Positions 62,168 through 64,000 of a stretch of 64,000 nucleotides of DNA are shown here, in pieces (the first letter of the stretch is position 1; each line of letters opens with the position of its first letter). The stretch is from the NCBI GenBank assembly GCA_963691655.1, contig OY829328.1, positions 89,284,400-89,348,399 of the forward strand. Reading direction: 5' to 3'. The DNA is from Toxonevra muliebris (Eukaryota > Arthropoda > Insecta > Diptera > Pallopteridae). Under the pieces are notes generated by a model. The model saw only the letters and a program-made list of their open reading frames with translations, was not told the DNA's origin and made no database searches. The translations under genes were made by a program, and so were the position numbers.

Positions 62168-62829
62168 GGGGACCTTCTGGTCTAGCGCCCTTGAATTTGA
62201 CGAGTTTTTAGGATTTTTTTTTTAATGAAATAATGAGCAATAGTATTTAAACTTTGTAGATATATTTTATTACTTTAACTACATACAAAAATAATAATAA
62301 AAAAAAAAATTATAATTTTAAGGTAACTAAAGTTGCCCTCTTAAAAAAAAACAGATCTTGCTGGTGGGACAGGTTTTGGATTTTACAATTGGTATGAATG
62401 TAGTTATCGCAGGAACTAAAATAAAAAAAAAAATTGACAAAATGTTGCGTTGTTGAAATTAAGTTTACGAAAACAGAGCGTTTTTTCACTACTTTTTGTA
62501 TGTAAAACGTAAGAAGTATTCAACGTTTTTTTAGTTCCTGCGATAAGCACTGGTTTTCTGAATAATATAGTAAAGTTTGAGACAAATCGGTCGAGTAGTT
62601 TCTGTTTTTTGTGTCCCACCGTGCAGAAAAATATAGTTTCGAGATAAATTAGTTTAAACTTCAGTCGGTCTTTTTACCTGCTTCTGCGCTCACCAGCTAA
62701 ATAAGCTGTAGAAGTGGAAATACTGGAAATATTGATACGAAATTTTTAGAGTATATTTTTAAAAGCCTATACTTTTGAAATATAAAAAAACAAATCAATT
62801 TTTTGAAAAATCTAGACCAGAAGGTGGCC
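62168..62829. mobile_element. TTAA-flanked (piggyBac-like) MITE 3
   Basis: TTAA at 62164-62167 and 62830-62833. Left end GGGGACCTTCTGGTCTAG and the complement of the right end GGCCACCTTCTGGTCTAG agree at 16 of 18 bases. Inside, ATCGCAGGAACTAAA (62406-62420) is mirrored perfectly at 62530-62544, and GGTGGGACA is mirrored near 62605. No transposase frame is present. Confidence 0.8.
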
Positions 62830-62892
62830 TTAACAATCGATAACACAGTGCAACAGCCATTATAGGGGAGGGGAGAAAGTAGTAGTAGTAGT

Positions 62893-63447
62893 CAGGGCCG
62901 TAGCCAGGATTTTTTTTCGGTGGGGGTTTTCATTCGAAGAAAATTTACATTGACTTGCCATTACTGATAATGAGCCCGACCTCAAAACAATTACCAAAAA
63001 TACTAAAAATAGTCAGAGGCTAATTTTTTTCAAATTGGAGAGCTGAACACTGGCGAGCTACAAACTTCGAAATCCAGAAATTATAGGCTGAATCATGCCC
63101 TTCCAAATGAGCCCTAAACCCGAAACTGTAAATCAAAAACAGTTACTGACCTAGAAAAACTATAAATGCAGAATTGCTCAGCATCACTTTCTCTTTTTGT
63201 ATCCAAAGTCAAACCTCATATGAAAGAAAACAAATCGGATCTGGTTGCATGGTGTAACTAAGATTTCAAGTTTATTTTTTTATATTTGACTTTTTAGAAA
63301 GAAACCGATGGAAGTAAAAAATATTTAAAAACTGTTCAATAGATTTTATTTTGACTTTTTTTCATCCACTGGGGGGGGGGGGGGGTGGCGGGAGGAAGTC
63401 AGAACCCCCAAAACCCGACCCTCCCCCCCCCCCTTAATACTGCCTTG
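62893..63447. mobile_element. Inverted-repeat DNA element inserted in a TAG microsatellite
   Basis: CAGGGCCGTAGCCAGG at the left, followed by T-runs and GGTGGGGG, is a pattern common at DNA-transposon ends. The right border, complement CAAGGCAGTATTAAGG, resembles it only loosely. GTAGTAGTAG tracts lie directly outside both borders. The interior has a run of 15 G (63371-63385) and one of 11 C (63423-63433). Confidence 0.5.
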
Positions 63448-64000
63448 GTAGTAGTAGTAGTAATAGTAGTAGTAGTAGTAGTAGTAAATGTGAAAATGAC
63501 TTTTTTCAAAAAGTCCTTATAAGCGACTTTTGGGAATTTTGGTTAACTCATACGCTACTGAGTATTTCTCATTTCATTCGTCAGTAAAATTGTAGCTTAA
63601 GCACAGCTAATTAATTTTTAATTATCTCTTGAAGAGAATAATTTTTCGCCAACAATAAAAGAAGAAAATTAATATCAATACAGAAATCTTTAGAGTGCGA
63701 ATCGAATTGAAAAATAAACATTTTTTCTTCAAATGTCGTATTTTCTGATTTGAATTTTGTTTTTCACGAAATATTTGCTCAGAATTAATCTCTGCTACCG
63801 TATTTCTATTGTCCTATTGTTCTATTAAGTACTGCTAGATAGATATATTTTCTATATCGTATTCAGGGTAAAATAAATTTTTCTGAAATTATTAAATTGT
63901 ATGAGCTTTTCTTATGTTCGTAAATAATATGTAAAATGTAAAATAAAAATGTTCATATACTTTTCTTCCGTTTATCCCCTTCTCCCTTTATCCTTGAACA

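Larger units (their letters stand above)
54230..64000 (+). other. Probable large fusilli intron filled with transposon remnants
   Basis: Nearly 10 kb of AT-rich DNA after the fusilli donor. I found no sequence resembling the next ESRP exon. It contains a tRNA-like remnant, a perfect hairpin, a LINE tail, three TTAA-flanked MITEs and one more inverted-repeat element. Confidence 0.5.

Noticed and set aside
1..64000. CRISPR arrays, operons, phage or plasmid genes
   Set aside because: No regularly spaced identical repeats and every gene has introns or fly relatives; nothing prokaryotic is seen.

Overview
The window reads as nuclear DNA of a higher (brachyceran) fly. It is strongly AT-rich, genes have short introns with GT/GTAAGT donors, there are many TATG/TACA microsatellites, and the proteins match Drosophila families over their whole length. 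A tephritid-type fruit fly is my best guess from the mix of Drosophila-like genes, long AT-rich spacers and abundant small DNA transposons, but the sequence alone does not prove the genus.

Layout. 1-8.1 kb: two same-strand genes for GTP-dependent phosphoenolpyruvate carboxykinase, the first cut by the window start and the second complete with a TATA/Inr promoter. 8.9-17.1 kb: a ten-exon plus-strand gene for an RGK-family (Rad/Gem/Rem-like) small GTPase with a ~600-residue serine-rich N-terminal extension. 17-29 kb: a gene-poor AT-rich stretch holding one unidentified minus-strand exon-like block (25.75-25.98 kb). 29-34.7 kb: two minus-strand genes, a coiled-coil protein called as Cep89 and importin-11 (Ranbp11). 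36.6-39.2 kb: seven-exon plus-strand Gmppa. 39.2-64 kb: almost no coding sequence, except one short exon at 54.1 kb that matches the N-terminus of ESRP/Fusilli. This 25 kb is probably the 5' part and giant introns of fusilli. Cep89, importin-11, Gmppa and fusilli also sit together in Drosophila as I recall (CG8214, CG33139, CG8207, CG8205), which supports the weaker calls.

Functions. The genes are housekeeping or regulatory and do not form one pathway: gluconeogenesis/glyceroneogenesis (PEPCK pair), calcium-channel/cytoskeleton regulation (RGK), centriole/mitochondrial coiled coil (Cep89), nuclear import (importin-11), GDP-mannose supply (Gmppa), and epithelial splicing control (fusilli).

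The non-coding part is rich in small DNA-transposon remnants with terminal inverted repeats. These include three TTAA-flanked (piggyBac-like) elements clustered at 58.7-62.8 kb, a Harbinger-like element inside a Gmppa intron, several TA-flanked MITEs, a mariner-superfamily transposase fragment with D-37-E spacing, and a non-LTR retrotransposon tail. A perfect 26-bp hairpin with a tRNA-Asp-like remnant lies just downstream of the fusilli exon, and a 137-bp repeat is perfectly duplicated at 51.5 kb. I found no wholly new gene system. The best leads are the fusilli exon, the orphan minus-strand exon, an intron in Cep89 that can be read through in frame, and the hairpin/tRNA-like pair.
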